Under the pieces are notes generated by a model that was not told the DNA's origin, ran no database searches, and was given only the letters and a program-made list of their open reading frames with translations. This document shows positions 7,526 to 7,745 of a DNA stretch of 7,745 bases, in pieces. The stretch comes from Kofleriaceae bacterium. Its GTDB lineage: Bacteria > Myxococcota_A > Polyangia > Haliangiales > Haliangiaceae. Positions within the stretch are counted from its first letter, which is position 1. Every line of letters starts with the position of its first letter. The DNA lies in contig JAHEAK010000229.1 of assembly GCA_024642805.1 (NCBI GenBank), forward strand, positions 1-7,745. Reading direction: 5' to 3'. The translations under genes were made by a program, and so were the position numbers.

Positions 7526-7745
7526 TTAGGGCTCTGGACCGAGCTCTTCCGGTGGACTTGGTTCGCCGAGCCAGCCCTTGTAGCGGAAGTAGGCCACAAA
7601 GCCGATCGCGGTTGCCGCCATCAACCCCAGCGCAAAGGGGTAGCCGTAGGCCCAACCAAGCTCTGGCATGTTCCACGCCGAGCTGCTGTGGAAGTTCATG
7701 CCGTACACGCCGGCGATGAAGCCGAGCGGTATGAAGATGGTCGCT
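7526..7745 (-). CDS. corA: CorA-type Mg2+/Co2+ transporter, C-terminal fragment (5' end outside window)
   Basis: The last 72 residues are visible, ending in TAA (plus-strand 7526-7528). They begin ATIFIPLGFIAGVYGMNF, the end of the first pore helix with the diagnostic GMN selectivity motif. A periplasmic loop follows (PELGWAYGYP), then the second membrane helix (FALGLMAATAIGFVAYF) and the basic YKGWL end facing the cytosol. CorA pentamers carry Mg2+ (and Co2+/Ni2+) inward. A short acidic, Pro/Glu-rich tail extends beyond the usual end. The gene is convergent with the channel gene at a gap of 36 bases. Substrate specificity within the CorA/ZntB superfamily cannot be fixed from this fragment, though GMN favours CorA. 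Confidence 0.92.
   Translation of the reverse strand, partial: ATIFIPLGFIAGVYGMNFHSSSAWNMPELGWAYGYPFALGLMAATAIGFVAYFRYKGWLGEPSPPEELGPEP

Overview
The window looks like a chromosomal segment of a moderately GC-rich bacterium of the Myxococcota/Bradymonadota type (the former Deltaproteobacteria). Three things point that way: a very large TPR scaffold protein, a multidomain FHA-GAF-adenylate cyclase, and a lipoprotein whose mature N-terminus is a run of Asp-Ala-Pro/Ser-Glu-Pro repeats. This placement is inferred from gene style; no phylogenetic marker is present. No transposase, integrase, CRISPR array or phage gene is visible.

Left part (1-4276). The 3' part of a TPR-protein gene runs rightward to 2300. 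A bulged hairpin and then an intrinsic terminator follow it. The 305-base gap up to 2605 carries no convincing gene, but it holds these two hairpins, a further nested inverted repeat and a three-copy 16-base tandem repeat. Facing the TPR gene is a leftward gene for an FHA-GAF-class III adenylate cyclase with all its catalytic residues, preceded by a recognisable promoter at 4248-4276.

Middle part (4277-5745). A tRNA-Leu(CAG) gene with its own terminator is followed by a possible small protein gene of about 51 codons with strong codon bias. That small gene converges on, and overlaps the end of, a leftward lipoprotein gene. A tRNA-Phe(GAA) gene with a good promoter and terminator follows. Neither tRNA gene encodes its 3' CCA.

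Right part (5746-7745). A DUF432-type soluble protein gene overlaps the start of an MscS-type mechanosensitive channel gene by 4 bases (ATGA), so the two are probably translated together. The C-terminal end of a CorA-type Mg2+ transporter gene, with its GMN signature, lies convergently 36 bases beyond and is cut by the window edge. This end of the window is therefore concerned with membrane ion channels and osmotic balance. The DUF432-MscS pair is the most interesting functional unit, because DUF432 has no established role and the arrangement suggests a channel partner.
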